Source: Argyresthia goedartella (lineage: Eukaryota; Arthropoda; Insecta; Lepidoptera; Argyresthiidae). Taken from it: DNA of 64,000 nt. Each line of letters begins with the position of its first letter. Positions within the stretch are counted from its first letter, which is position 1. Where the stretch lies: positions 13,449,579 to 13,513,578 of the forward strand of contig OX463816.1 in assembly GCA_949825045.1 (NCBI GenBank), given 5' to 3'. Both the position numbers and the translations under genes were made by a program. Below, piece by piece: positions 1 to 11,611 of this stretch. A model generated the notes under the pieces. That model had not been told where the DNA came from. It was given only the letters and a program-made list of their open reading frames with translations, and made no database searches.

Positions 1-2002
1 CAAAAACTATAAAAGTTAATAACAAAGCTTTGTTTAGTGATTGGGCGACAGTTGGAATTCATAGGAGCAGACGAAGATTATATGAACTCTATGAAGAGAA
101 ATCATATAACAAAAATACGGCCTTTCTAGATTATGTTCGTAGTTATTCAAAAATGTTTAAACGCGTTTGTGCCGTAGCTAAATCTAATTTCATTCAAAAC
201 AAAATTGAATCTAGTAGCAATGTAATGAAAACGACTTGGCAAATTATAAACAGAGAGACTGGAAAGGCCAAAGCTACACATAATAACTTCAAGCTTAAGA
301 TAGATAATCAATTGCTAAGTACAGACCTAGAAGTAGCAAAAGCTTTCGAAAATTTCTTTACGGACATTCCAGTTTCAACAACCAAGTCTTTAAATTCATC
401 TCCCGCTGCTGCTGAATCTATACTTAAACAAAACTTTGAGGATTGTAAAACATATTTTAAATTTAGGCACGTAAATAATGAAGACATCGTAAAAGCGTTT
501 AAATCCCTGGAAATGAAAAAGACAGCTGACGCCCATGGTCTATCAGTAAAAATTATTAGTTCCATTGTAGATTGTATTGCACCTCACCTTTGTTGTATAT
601 TTAATCAATGTATAGATAATGGTGTGTTTCCTGACTTGATGAAACTAAGTAAAGTTATACCTTTATTCAAAGCTGGTAGTACATCAGACCCCACCAATTT
701 TAGACCCATATCGATACTACCAACGCTTAGCAAAATATTTGAAAAACTCATACTTAATCAATTGCAAAGTCATTTTTATCTCAATAATTTAATTCATATT
801 GCTCAGTTTGGTTTCACAAAGGGTCGTTCAACAGCCGATGCTGGTGTTGAACTAATCGACAATATTTTTGATGCCTGGGAAGACGCAATGGATGCAATAG
901 GTGTCTTCTGCGATCTATCCAAGGCTTTTGATTGCGTCCATCATGACACTCTTATCAGGAAGTTACACCATTATGGTGTAAAAGATCAGGCACTTGGCCT
1001 TCTGGAGTCATATCTAACAGATAGGGTTCAGATGGTCGATGTTAATGGGAAAAGATCACCTGGGTCTTCAATAAGTATGGGCGTACCGCAAGGTTCAATT
1101 CTTGGTCCTTTCTTGTTTTTAGTATATATTAATGATTTACCTTACCTTGTTAAAGCAAAACATGGGTTAGTATTGTTTGCCGATGATACTTCTTTGATAT
1201 TTAAAGTTAAAAGACAGCAATCAAATTATGACGAGGTAAACAATGCTATCTCTAGTATAGTGAACTGGATACTGTTAACAATTTATTACTTAATGAAAAG
1301 AAAACTAAATGTATTAAATTCGTGTTACCCAATGTGAACACGGTAACAACAGACATATTTATAAAAGGACAGAGATTGGACCTTGTGCAGTCGACTGTCT
1401 TTTTGGGCATTACTTTAGACTCCAAACTACAATGGGATCCTTATATAAATAAATTGTCGAACAGACTGAGTTCGGCAGCGTTCGCAGTTAAAAAAATTAG
1501 AGCTCTTACCGACGTAGACACCGCTAGACTAGTCTACTTTAGTTACTTTCATAGTCTAATGACCTATGGTATTTTATTGTGGGGTCACGCTGCGAATGCT
1601 AATAGTATATTTATTCTGCAGAAACGGGCTGTTCGTGCAATTTATAGATTAGGGCCTAGAGTGTCACTGAGGGAAAAGTTTAAAGAAATCAATATTCTGA
1701 CATTTGTTTCTCAATATATCTATGACAATCTTGTGTATGTAAAAAGAAATATAACTAATTTTCAGAAGTACAGTGATATACACAATTTTAATACTAGAAA
1801 TAAAGACAAGTTGGTTGCTTATGTAAGCCGACTACATAAAATTAGTAATTCTTTTAAAGGCAATTGTATACGCTATTACAATAAGGTCCCTACTGATATT
1901 AAAAACTTACCTTTAGACAAGTTTAAAATAATAATAAAACAGAAATTGTATAAAAAAGGTTACTATAGGATATCTGATTACTTAGAGGACAGATGTCCAT
2001 AG
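1..2002 (+). pseudogene. Non-LTR retrotransposon ORF2, reverse transcriptase (5' end outside window, one frameshift)
   Basis: This is the polymerase protein of a LINE, which would copy element RNA into DNA at a nicked target. The window edge cuts off the endonuclease; what remains is the linker, reverse transcriptase and C-terminal region. Visible RT blocks are 'FRPISILPTLSKIFEK' near 700, 'DLSKAFDCVHHDTL' near 915, '[20 protein letters not shown]' near 1080 and the catalytic 'FADDTSLIF' near 1180. Reading frame 30-1337 ends in a nonsense tail. The true continuation lies one frame over, from about 1270 to 2002, so one short indel near 1268-1275 breaks the gene. The C-terminal part ('FLGITLDSKLQWD', 'LMTYGILLWG') is typical of the Jockey/CR1 group. 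The clade was not resolved. Confidence 0.88.
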
Positions 2003-2215
2003 GAATAGATTGTTTGAGTAACAGGCTGTTTCGATATATAATTAGCATTCATTTTGTAATTTGACAATATTTTATTTAAAAAAGGAAACGCAAAAGATGC
2101 GACGACTGTGGAGTTTCTTCGGTGAGCTCTTCTCCACAGATTCCGCCATTGTGTTAGTGAACTCACCCAAAAAAATGTAATGACGGATCTAAGTGATGTA
2201 ACAACATCCTATGGA

Positions 2216-2250
2216 AATAAATGATTTTTGATTTGATTTGATTTGATTTA
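2216..2250 (+). repeat. LINE 3' tail, (TTTGA)n-type microsatellite
   Basis: A run of TTTGATTTGATT units directly follows 'GGAAATAAATGA' and closes the LINE that starts at the left edge. The LINE at 27719-32346 ends in the same kind of tail on the other strand. Simple-repeat tails instead of poly(A) are usual in several insect LINE clades. Confidence 0.8.
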
Positions 2251-2252
2251 AG

Positions 2253-2604
2253 AGACAAAACAAAGAGTGGGTTAAACTCTGGCACCATTGAATTTAAAAC
2301 CATATTATAGCAATGATGTACCGACTCTTAGGAGATAATGACTTTGCCTTTTTGCGTCGCGGCGGCGTCATCGGTCCACTTTAACTGGAGCTATATGAAC
2401 TGCTACTGGATGTTGATATTGCTATCCGATCCGACTGCCTTCAGAAGGGAGGGTTATGTATTTCGAGTGTATGTATGGATATGGCTATAGGTATTTATGT
2501 AGATTTCTATGTTCCCCGCTTTAGCCTGAACGGCTCGAAGGATTTTTTTACATTTAAGGTGTCGTTAGATTTGTATTGATAACGCAATTGACATTGGTTA
2601 CATT
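2253..2604. other. No gene recognised
   Basis: AT-rich sequence between the LINE tail and the Crypton-like element. A stretch 'GGAGGGTTATGT' near 2450 is shared with about 34798, so part of it is probably a dispersed repeat. No coding signal was seen. Confidence 0.4.
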
Positions 2605-2641
2605 ATAGTAGTTTATGATACTGTTGCATAATAAGGGTTAT

Positions 2642-2714
2642 TGTAACTCGAGTGTGTTTTAAAAAAAACGAGCCATAGGCGAGTTTTTTTTATAGTATCA
2701 CACGAGTGTTATAA
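2642..2714. repeat. Subterminal double hairpin of the Crypton-like element
   Basis: An inner hairpin 'CTCGCCTATGGCTCG' (minus strand) sits inside an outer imperfect inverted repeat, 'AACTCGAGTGTG' against 'CACACGAGTGTT'. The same structure is kept in copy B at about 49994-50060, including the A-run and T-run flanks. It lies beyond the 3' end of the recombinase frame, so it may be a terminal recognition structure; that role is inference. Confidence 0.6.
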
Positions 2715-2832
2715 GACCAAGTTATGTACAGTGTCATACACTACTTTATCTACTCTCATTCTATAATACATAAAATAATATTGCAAATAAAACCCTGAAT
2801 ATAATAAAAAAAAATATTTTTACTTGTAATAA

Positions 2833-3919
2833 TTATTGATGTTGAATATTACAATTATGAAATTGAATTTGAACCGGACAGGAAGCGTTATTGGAGGTAC
2901 TAGGACAGGGTGTGTTAATGTTGACCTCATTTCTGTTATTTTCAATACTGTTAAGTATTGCATTGGATACAGCGATCTTGTTAGTCATTGAATCATCTTT
3001 ATAGGCTTCCGCAACTGTCGTTGACTTCCAACCACCGTGTCGATTTAGTGCCGCTATATCTCCACCAGCGTCAACTAGCAAGGTCGCAGATGTTCGGCGA
3101 TAGCAGTGTCCTGTGTACAATTCGGGGTTGGTAAGTTGAAGATAGCTGGCAATGACTTTGCCTAAAGCTCCAAATTTGTTAATGCCAACTCTCTGTGTCG
3201 TGCATTTTCCGGAAAAATAGTTTAGAAAAAAAACTGGGATTGCTGCACTCAGTTGGTCATAGCTCTATGTATTTTTTGCATTGTTCATAATATTTCCCAG
3301 TAATGGTAAAAGAGCGGTCTATCTTGGTTTTAGTTTTACTTATTGTTATCAATAGTAGTTTTACTTATTTTGATCAATGTTGAAGTCTCTTTGAATTGTA
3401 TGTTGTATAACTCTTGTCGTCTACAAGCACCCATTATACCAAAAATTTGTGCAATCTGTAACAATTCACATACATATTATGATAAATTAAATCAATATTA
3501 ACAAAAAAAATGTGCATGGTTAACTGATAAATAACTAAAAATACCTTTGTGAAGAGATATAATGTGTCTGGGGCTTCATTTAAGAAGTTATTTATCGGCT
3601 CTGCTGTTAAAGTCTTGGATTTTTTCCCTTTATATCCTTGTGAGTTTCGTTTCAAAAATGCAATCAGCTTGCTATATATATATATATATATATATATAGT
3701 TATGTCTACCTCTTTGTAAACACTGAGTGAACTTTTAATCATGGAGTATTTAACCCACATACTTGATACTTTATATTTATCAGATAACTCTTGAAAGTAC
3801 GCTAACAACACATTTTCAGAAAATGATGTAGCATTTTTACTCATTTTCCATTCCATGAACTCGTTGTAACATTTATTATATTTGCTCCTAGATTTCGCCG
3901 GTGACAGGTTCATGGTCAT
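2833..3919 (-). pseudogene. Tyrosine recombinase (Crypton-like), degraded
   Basis: A DNA recombinase that would cut and rejoin DNA through a tyrosine. The N-terminal core-binding part (3919 down to 3434, 'SRSKYNKCYNEFMEWKMSKN') and the C-terminal catalytic part (3120 down to 2833) are in separate frames. The catalytic part keeps the box 'GHCYRRTSATLLVDAGGD' (HxxR), then 'HGGW', then 'AEAY', the likely nucleophile. The middle segment (3430-3130), which should hold the first catalytic arginine, is broken by indels relative to copy B. A TA microsatellite has expanded inside the N-terminal part. Cellular ZMYM/DUF3504-type proteins share this fold, but two flanked copies argue for a transposon. 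Confidence 0.75.
3673..3698. repeat. (TA)n microsatellite inside the recombinase frame
   Basis: Thirteen TA units sit where copy B reads 'GCTATATTTAGTTATG'. On the minus strand they read as alternating Ile-Tyr and leave the frame open, so the expansion happened after the two copies separated. Confidence 0.9.
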
Positions 3920-3962
3920 GTTTGACGCAGCTTCCAGAATGTCTGGTGGTGTACGATTACCA

Positions 3963-6948
3963 TCTAATCTTTTCTCAAGCCAACTCTTTCTTCTGCCATG
4001 TATGCTCTGCCAGGGTTCAGTCTCTACCGGAACGACAGGATAGGCAAGGCTGATGGCGGTGTTGCTATCTACCTACGTTCTGACATCCCATGCAAAGTCA
4101 TCAGCCAGTCGCCAAGCCTGTACTCTGGTTCTGCTGAACACCTGTTCCTGGAGATATTCTTGCGTCACAACAAAGTCCTCCTGGGTGTCTATTATAGCCC
4201 CTCTCTTCGAATCGACTATTTTAACTCTTTTGAAACCCTTCTGAGTGACTTGACTCCTCTTTATAGCGACACCCTAATTCTCGGCGACTTCAACACTTGC
4301 CTTCTCAAGAATAACGGTCGCTCAGCGAAGCTTAATTCTCTTGTAAGTTCATTTAACATGCATATCCTTCTTCTAGAGGCCACTCACTTTCAAACACACT
4401 GCACCCCCTCTCTTCTAGATCTAATGATTACTTCTGACATGTCTAAGGTTGCTGCGCATGGCCAACTTAACGCCCCTTTCTCCTATCACAATCTTATTTA
4501 CCTCTCTTATAAGATAAAGCCTCCCAAGCGTGCAGCTAAATTCCTTGACATTCGTAGCTTCAAGGGCATGGATATAACCTCCCTTAATTCAGACGCCTTC
4601 TCTGTCGACTGGTCGCCTGTCTACGGTAGTGAGACCATTGATGACAAAGTACGGAACTTCAACTCTATTGTCCTGAGCTTGTTTGATAAGCATGCTCCGG
4701 TCAAGAGGGTTAAAGTGAAGCATCTTCCTGCACCGTGGCTTACTGACACCATTAAGGGTCTGATGGCTAAGAGAAACCGTGCCAAGTCTAGATATAAGAG
4801 GGATCCGACCGATGAGAATCTTTTAATTTTCAAACGCCTCCGTAATCGTTGCACTCGCCTGTGTCGTGATTCTAAACGCCGTCATATCTACGAATGTATC
4901 GAGAGCTATACTCCAGCACAGGTCTGGAAGTTCCTGAAGACCCTTGGTGTTGGTAAGTCACAGGAATTGGCAGCCGGAAATGTCGACCTCCGGGGTCTCA
5001 ATAGTTTCTTTGCAACTCCCCCTGTCGCGATGGACTCCCTCGTCAAGGATGCAACCCTTCGTAACCTACGGTCCAAGGCAACATCCCTCAACTCAGCATT
5101 TAATTTCATCCCTGTCGGAATCGGCGCAGTAAGGAGGGCAATACTAGCAATCTCGTCGAAGGCCATAGGTGAGGACAAGATATGTTCGCAGATGATAACA
5201 ACTATCATTGATGTACTGTTACCTCTCATCACCCACATAATTAATGTGTCGCTTGACCAATGTTGCTACCCCAGCCAGTGGAAATTGGCACTTGTGATTC
5301 CCCTCCCCAAAACGTCTAATCCCGCCTTCTTTAAAGATTTCCGTCCCATTTCTATTCTGCCTATCCTCTCCAAAGTCCTGGAATCAATTGTCCACTCTCA
5401 ACTCTCCTCCTACCTTTCCTCAAAAATGTTACTGAATCCCCACCAATCAGGTTTCAGGCCGGGTCACAGCACTACCACAGCACTGCTCAAAGTCACTGAC
5501 GACATTCAATTAGCTATGGATCAGAAGCAGCTTACGGTCCTTACACTGCTTGATTTCAGTAGAGCCTTTAACTGCGTCGATTTCGATATACTAGTCGAAA
5601 TTTTAAAGTCACTTAATGTCTCCTCGCACTCTGCTCGCTGGTTTGACTCCTACCTGAGAGACCGCCAGCAACGCATTAAGTCTGAGGAGATCTCAACGGA
5701 CTGGTGTGATCTCTCCGCAGGTGTTCCGCAGGGAGGCATCCTTTCTCCTCTCCTCTTCTCGGTATTCATTAACTCCATCTCTGACGTTCTTACCTCTTCT
5801 TATCATCTGTACGCAGATGACCTTCAAATATATCGGCACTTCTCTCCGTGTGATGTGAATCTGACAGTAGAGGCGTTGAATGCTGATCTCGATAACATCA
5901 GGAAATGGGCTACCTCTTATGGTCTGCTTGTCAACCCGGGAAAATCGCAGGCCATGATTTTGGGTACTCGTCACTCTCATAACCTAGTTCAGAAAATGCC
6001 CGTCGACCCTATAGAGTATGATGTAACATAAATTCATACAGCGAGAAGGCCAAGAATCTTGGGGTTGTATTTGATAAATTGTTGTCCTGGTCGCCCCATG
6101 TTTGTGAGGTCAGCAGACGAGTCTTTGCGTCATTTCACTCCCTACGGAGATTGCAGACTAAAATCACCCTTGCCCAGTCCCTCCTACTACCTTTAATCGA
6201 CTATGCAGATGTTTGCTGGATCTGTGCGAACGAAGAACAACTGAACAAACTCGAACGACTTCAAAACCTCGGGATTCGGTTTGTCTTCGGGCTGCGCAAG
6301 TATGACCATGTCTCACAGTATCGCAAAGAGTTGGGGTGGCTTCCGATCCGCCTTCGTCGTCATATGCACGTTCTCTCCTATCTGTTCAACATTTTGCGAA
6401 ATCCCCGCTACCCCTCATATCTTCGAGAACGTTTCGAGTTTATTTCCTCCAGGCATAGCAACCGGAGATCCCACACGATGTCTCTTCTCTCTACTCCTCG
6501 GCATAACACTGCCGCTTACAAACACTCGTTTAGGTTAACGGCGATCCGACTGTGGAACGCACTTCCCTGCGCTATTAGAGATAGTCCCTCAATTTTCACT
6601 TTTAAGACAAGATTGAAAGAGCATTTCCTTTCTCTTTCGTGATAGGTACTTTTATATATGTATATATAAGTAGTATATGTTTGATATATATATAAAATTT
6701 TTTGCTTTTGTATTTTATTTAGTATATATCATTTATTAAATTATTATGTTTTAGTTGTAAACAATTAGATGTGTACAGTTTTATTGCGCACTAGGACTCT
6801 CCTGTTGCACAATTTTTCCTGTCCTACCTAGGTTTGCTGGTAGAAATCTCTCTTTAGAGATAAGCTCGCCTTTGCTCATAAAATGTTTTGTTACCTTACT
6901 ATTAAGATTTCTGTGCAATAAAGAATATGAATGAATATGAATGTATAT
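3963..6948 (+). mobile_element. CR1/Jockey-like LINE (family B), copy 1, 5'-truncated
   Basis: The insertion is exact. GATTACCA stands at 3955-3962 and again at 6949-6956, and removing the element restores the sequence seen in the uninterrupted Crypton copy B at 51281-51310. The element is truncated within the endonuclease. It carries the family's 3' UTR hairpin near 6842-6870 and ends in a short (AATATGAATG)-type tail. Copies 2 and 3 of the family are at 53573-55830 and about 57100-60640. Confidence 0.92.
3998..6642 (+). pseudogene. LINE family B ORF2: endonuclease remnant, reverse transcriptase, C-terminal domain
   Basis: The first frame (3998-6031) starts inside the endonuclease: 'LPGFSLYRNDRIGKADGGVAIYLRSD' and 'LILGDFNTCLL' (metal-binding Asp) are visible. 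The RT then shows 'FRPISILPILSKVLES', 'LLDFSRAFNCVDFDIL', 'GVPQGGILSPLLFSVFINSI' and the catalytic 'YADDLQIYRH'. A lesion near 6000-6030 shifts the frame, and the C-terminal domain continues at 6079-6642 ('LLPLIDYADVCW', 'LERLQNLGIRFVFGLRKYDHVSQYRKEL'). Six residues present in the sister copies ('YFLPRQ') are deleted in 'LRRLQTKITLA'. The copy cannot make a full protein. Confidence 0.9.
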
Positions 6949-7370
6949 GATTACCACTATCCTCGATTTCAGACATGTTTTTACACAAAAACTAATTTAT
7001 TTTACAAACAAAACCAAATTTTGTATAATTTAATATTCCTTGTATTGTAATTCATAATTGTAAAATGTTGGCGCCAAGGCGCAAACATCGATTGCGCATG
7101 CGTGTTTCTTTTTTTTTCCTTCGGAATCGGCGGCCGGCGCCGGCTGCGGAGGCACTACCTTTTTTAAAGTAGAGTTTCAACCTTCTTGGTCCAGCTGGAG
7201 GTTGTATAGGTGTATCGTTATGATTAAAAAGTTGTTTAATGATATAGGTGTCCATACAAGACCTGTATCGTGATAAAACATTTTTTTTGGCCTGTGCGTA
7301 ATGTTTGTCATAAGAGTTTTGATTTCATTTTAATAATTTTTGTATCATGCTTATTATCAGAGTAGATAAA

Positions 7371-7882
7371 AACAATAGAAACAAAAGGGCAGATTTAAGA
7401 CGCCATATTGAGAGCCCAAAAAAATTTTTTTTTCACCAAACCCATCGAGTGGGGTAACAAAATAATGGGTTTCCAATAGCGATACCAAATATCAGGTCCT
7501 TACATATGAAATTGGCGTTTTGTATGAAGAAATTGAAGTTAACTCAATTTTCAGTACAAACATTTTTGTATTTTTTTCCCTAATTGTATAAACGTTGTGT
7601 GTATGAATGAGACAACATTTAGCTAACAGAAGATTTTATATAATTTTTGAAAAGTGTCAGCTGTAAAAAAATATTACGACTATTATGAAAATTAATGACA
7701 TTTAGGAGGCACTGATTTTGAAATAAAAATTTAAGTTATCAAACTGAAAATAAAAAAAAAATATGAAGTAGATTTAAAATATTGAAATAAATTTTAAAAC
7801 AATAAAAAAAACTGGAAATAGCTATTGAATTACTCGAATTATAAACTCCTGAATCTGGAAGAAAATTTCGCCAATTTCATAG
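7371..7882. other. AT-rich spacer, no gene recognised
   Basis: Non-coding sequence rich in A/T runs between the Crypton-like element and the hAT-like element. No repeat matching another part of the window was noticed. Confidence 0.4.
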
Positions 7883-7890
7883 GTAAGCAC

Positions 7891-10709
7891 TAGAATGGGT
7901 CGATTTTTTTTATTTTATATAAATTATTTCTAACAGTGCGGACAAGTTGACCCTGGTATGTACTAATAACAACGTATTTTTTTTATTTTTTTTCAATATC
8001 TTTATCTACCCGCGCATTGCTTTTGATTTTTTTTTTTAAATCAGTCCTTAGAACGTGATTGGTAAAGTACCTTATTTAATTATTTTATTAATTGTTTTAC
8101 AACGAAAACTCAATAAGAAGGCCACAAGGTAAGTTTGGACAGCAACAGTGTAACATGAAGTGAGGCAAGGGGCGCGGGGGAGGGTAGCAAAGAAATGCAA
8201 CTGAGCACAATTCGCGCATTGTTTTAGTGACACAATCAACCTGTCGTATATTTGGATCGTTTGATGAGTTAGGTGAGACCCAACTGCCGACATACAAAGA
8301 TGTTATGAAATATTATAACCTTGTAAGATATCGTCTTAAAATCGAACAAAATTCGAAAAAGGAACCCACTGTTAAAATGATTTCTGAAATCGTTGCCCAA
8401 AAAGTCGAAAGTTTGTGGCTCAAGGCTTCTATTCCCACAATATCTCACACTCGTGTGCTGCAGCTCCTTAAAACTTACCACGCAAAGAGCAAGGGCATGT
8501 TAAAGTCGTGGAAGCGTCTTTCTGAAGAAAAACAGCATGAGTTTTTGGTGAGCTCTTAACGGTTGTTTGATTTGAGTGCCTGCAAGTGCAAAGACTTTCA
8601 ATCTTGTGGGTGTCCAAAAGAAAAAAAATGTCCTACAGCGGAACAAACCTTTCTGACAGATCAGCGAATAAACAGGAAGATGATGATGGATAGAGTCGAT
8701 TTAGCGACAACTCGGAAGAATATAAAAGCTTTGGAACGCAATTTAAAACTACAAGCATATTACAGTGCTGCTGAATCACCGCAGCAAGATTATTTTCACC
8801 CAAATCCTAGCACTTCCAAGGAATCTGTCAGTATCCCAGAGGAAGCTTCTCCACAGCATTCATCAGCTCCACCACTGCCTAAAAAGCGCAAAATTCAGTC
8901 CTTGGACAATTTAGCTAGTGTGTGTGATCGTTACGGGGTCTCAGACAGAGCGGCCGCTGCTGTCGCTTCAGCCGTACTGCAGGATGTGGAGAAAAGTGGT
9001 GAAATCATCGACAAGTCCAGACTACGTCGGGCGCGGACTAAACTACGAAAGAAAACTGTGACTGAGGCGCAGATCAACCATATTCCTGCATTATACTTCG
9101 ACGGCAGGAAAGACAAGACGCTTAAAATTGTGTCTAAAGCGGGAAAAAAATACCGGATCAGCAAAGTGGAAGAACACATTTCTATCATCAAAGAGCCAGA
9201 ATCAATTTACGTTGGTTACGCTGTCCCATCTGAAGGAACATCGAAAGGCTTAGAGTCTGCGATTCACGAAACCCTTACCTGTCAAGGTATCTCTTTAGAA
9301 AACACAGTTGCTGTTGGTTGTGACGGTACTGTTACAAATACTGGAAAGTATCGTGGGGTGATACGGCTGTTTGAGCAACGACTTGACAGACCTCTTCAGT
9401 GGGTAATTTGTTTATTACATATGAATGAATTGCCCCTTAGACACTTGTTTTCATTTCTTGATGGAGCTACGACTGGGCCCTCTACTTTCTCTGGTGCAAT
9501 TGGAAACCAACTTGTTGAGTGTGAAAAGCAGCTAGTTATAGCCTATGAAAGCATCGACGGCACTTTGCCTGACGTATCCAACGTGCAAGACTTGAGCTCC
9601 GACCAACGTTACCTCTATGAGATAGTTTCAGCTGTAATAAACGGTGAATGTCCTGCTGATTTGGCTTGTCGATCTCCAGGGAAAATGTCTCACGCAAGAT
9701 GGCTTACAAAAGCCAACCGAATCATGCGACTGTATGTTTCAAGCACTGATCCATCAAACAGCCTCAAAGAACTCGCTGCATTTGTAGTAAAGGTCTATGC
9801 CCCCGTTTGGTTTCAAATAAAAATACACCCTTCGTGCAAAGACGGAACACGACACCTTTATAAACTGATCGCGAGCTCGCGATACCTTCCAGCAGACCTG
9901 AGGAAGGTAGTTGATGCTGTTATAAAGAGAAACGCATATTTCGCTCATCCGGAAAACCTGCTTCTGGCTATGTTAACCGATCCTGAGAAGCATGTGCGAC
10001 AGCTTGCCGCAAGGCGCATTCTTAAAGTCAGAAAAGCTGACACTCTAGAAAACCCGCGTGCTCCTCGTGTGTTCGAGATTCCCAAGATTAACCTTGATGC
10101 GACTTCTTATATTGACCTGATTGACTGGCAAGTAAAATACTCTCAACCCCCGATACTACGCGATGTCACAGATGAAGCCCTACTTTCAATGGTTGAGTCA
10201 GGAAGCAGCGAAGAAATACTTTTCCTGCGGCTTCCCTGTCACACACAAGCTGAAGAGCGAGCCGTGAAAACAGTAACTGAAGCATCTTTACAGTTGTGTA
10301 CCAAAAACGCCAGGAAAGGTATGATAAAGACGAAAATTCAGAATCGAAAAATGATGCCAAAGTTCGAAAGTAAAAAGGATTTTAGGGCTTTTTAAATGTG
10401 TCAGATTGGTGTTTTTCTTAGTATCATCATAGTTTTTCTTAAATATATAATTTTCTCATGATATATTCTGTGTTTTTTGTATGGTAAACCAGCCTAAATA
10501 ATAATAGGGTCAATAAAAAAAAAATATATAAATATGACTAAAATACAAAAAAATTTTTTTTTCAAAGTCAATGCGCGGGTAGAAGCAAATGAGTTAAATC
10601 ACTTTTTCTTTTTTAGTTTTGCGTTTTTATGTGTGGATCAACTTTTTAGAACTATTAGAAATATAACAGACAATATATTTTTTTCGCCATACTACGGCGA
10701 CCCATCCTA
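7891..10709 (+). mobile_element. hAT-like DNA transposon, nearly complete, with 8 bp target duplications
   Basis: Both ends are visible. The left end reads TAGAATGGGTCG and the right end is its near-perfect inverse (TAGGATGGGTCG on the minus strand). GTAAGCAC flanks the element on both sides (7883-7890 and 10710-10717), an 8 bp duplication as in hAT elements. A second pair of inverted subterminal motifs, CTACCCGCGCATTG, lies at 8006-8019 and inverted at 10569-10582. The 2,819 bp contain a single transposase reading frame on the plus strand. P elements also make 8 bp duplications, so the superfamily call leans on the TIR start TAG and the transposase motifs. Confidence 0.85.
8227..10395 (+). 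pseudogene. hAT-like transposase, one in-frame stop
   Basis: Two blocks in the same frame (8227-8559 and 8560-10395) are separated only by a TAA at 8557-8559; together they cover about 720 residues. Motifs in order: a Cys-rich stretch 'CKCKDFQSCGCPKEKKC', a Lys-rich linker, 'ALYFDGRKDKT' (probable first Asp), 'GCDGTVTNTG' (probable second Asp), 'QWVICLLHMNELPLRHL' (C/H motif) and 'SHARWLTKANRIMRLY' (RW motif), all like hAT-type RNase H transposases. No canonical ATG opens the frame. A consensus splice donor (gtaagt at 8129) and acceptor (ttttag ending 8226) suggest a 98-base intron and a non-coding first exon. I do not recognise a named family. Confidence 0.7.
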
Positions 10710-10894
10710 GTAAGCACCCAATATAAGTATAACTTGCAGTTTAATTTTCAAGGGAAAAGTAAAAAGTTTAACGAAAATCACTACCAGCGCATAGAAATCC
10801 AACGAAAGGACAGGGTCCGTCACTCTGCGGAGTATTTCTTTAAACTTATATAGAAATAAAAAATTATTAGTTTAAAGTCTTATATATAACAATA

Positions 10895-11607
10895 TAATTA
10901 AAATAAAACAAAAAACCCGAATGCTTAAAATAACCACTAAAAAGAAGAAAAAAAACAAGCTCTATAATATTGTGTGAAGAGAAAAACAGAGGACCGTGTA
11001 CTATATTTTATTATAATTTATATGTTTTAAATTTAATTTATATGTTTTGACGACCCGAATGGCCGAGTCGGCAGTGTCGCTGCCTACGAAACCAAGGGTC
11101 CCGGGTTCGAGTCCCGGTGGGGGCAAATGTTTGTTTGATGAGAACGGATGTTTGTACCCTAGTCATGGTTGTTTGTCTATCTAAGTATAATATTTCTCTA
11201 TATAAGTATATATATCGTTGTCTAGTACCCAAGATACAGGGAATCCTAGTTTGGGGCTAGATCAATGTGTGTAAAAGGTGTCCAAGGTATTATTATTATT
11301 ATTATTATTAAATTATAACAGGCGAGGGGACATACAAATCCACAAAACACTGTAGTGTAGGTATCTAAAACTAACAGATATCAATGAAATATATTTGGGT
11401 CATTAGTTTTTCCCCCTGCAATAATTTGAAACATAAATTATATTTGTAATGCATTAAAATATATCTGTTGTTTATGTAGGTAGGAATTAAAAAAAATATG
11501 AACGGTCCTCTGTATTTCAATTAACACTAAATTATGGAGCTTGTTTTTTTCCTTTTTAGTGGTTATTTTATGCAGCCGGGTTTTTGTTTTATTTTAATAT
11601 TTTTTTA
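10895..11607. mobile_element. Foldback element with about 100 bp inverted arms
   Basis: The left arm (about 10895-10995) and right arm (about 11500-11607) are inverted copies: both contain 'AAAATAACCACTAAAAAG', 'AACAAGCTC' and 'ACAGAGGACCG' in mirrored order. There is no coding capacity. The centre holds a SINE (11044-11311), so the SINE is the later insertion or was captured. Outer limits are approximate and no target duplication was identified. Confidence 0.7.
11044..11311 (+). mobile_element. tRNA-derived SINE (family 1), full-length
   Basis: The 5' end resembles a tRNA with Pol III boxes: A-box-like 'TGGCCGAGTCGG' and B box 'GGTTCGAGTCC'. A family-specific body follows ('CTAGTACCCAAGATACAGGG', 'TTTGGGGCTAGATCAATGTG') and a (ATT)n tail at 11291-11311. 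The copy at 53078-53340 has the same start, body and tail; a 3' fragment on the other strand is at 45548-45640. SINEs are mobilised in trans by a partner LINE, which I cannot identify here. Confidence 0.9.
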
Positions 11608-11611
11608 TTGC

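Larger units (their letters stand above)
2605..7370 (-). mobile_element. Crypton-like tyrosine-recombinase element, copy A, split by a LINE
   Basis: Comparison with the second copy at 49954-52451 fixes the limits: shared sequence starts at 'ATAGTAGTTTATGATACTG' and ends at 'TCAGAGTAGATAAA' in both. Without the inserted LINE (3963-6948) and its 8 bp duplication the copy is about 1.77 kb. The gene runs on the minus strand, and its 5' region (6957-7370) lies beyond the LINE. Near 7084-7100 that 5' region carries the palindromic 'TGCGCATGCG', an NRF1-like promoter motif also present in copy B. The Crypton assignment rests on the recombinase. No long terminal inverted repeats or target duplication were found, as expected for Cryptons. 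Confidence 0.75.

Noticed and set aside
11049..11125. Functional tRNA gene
   Set aside because: Both Pol III boxes are present, but the sequence continues into a SINE body and tail shared with 53078-53340, and the acceptor strands do not pair.
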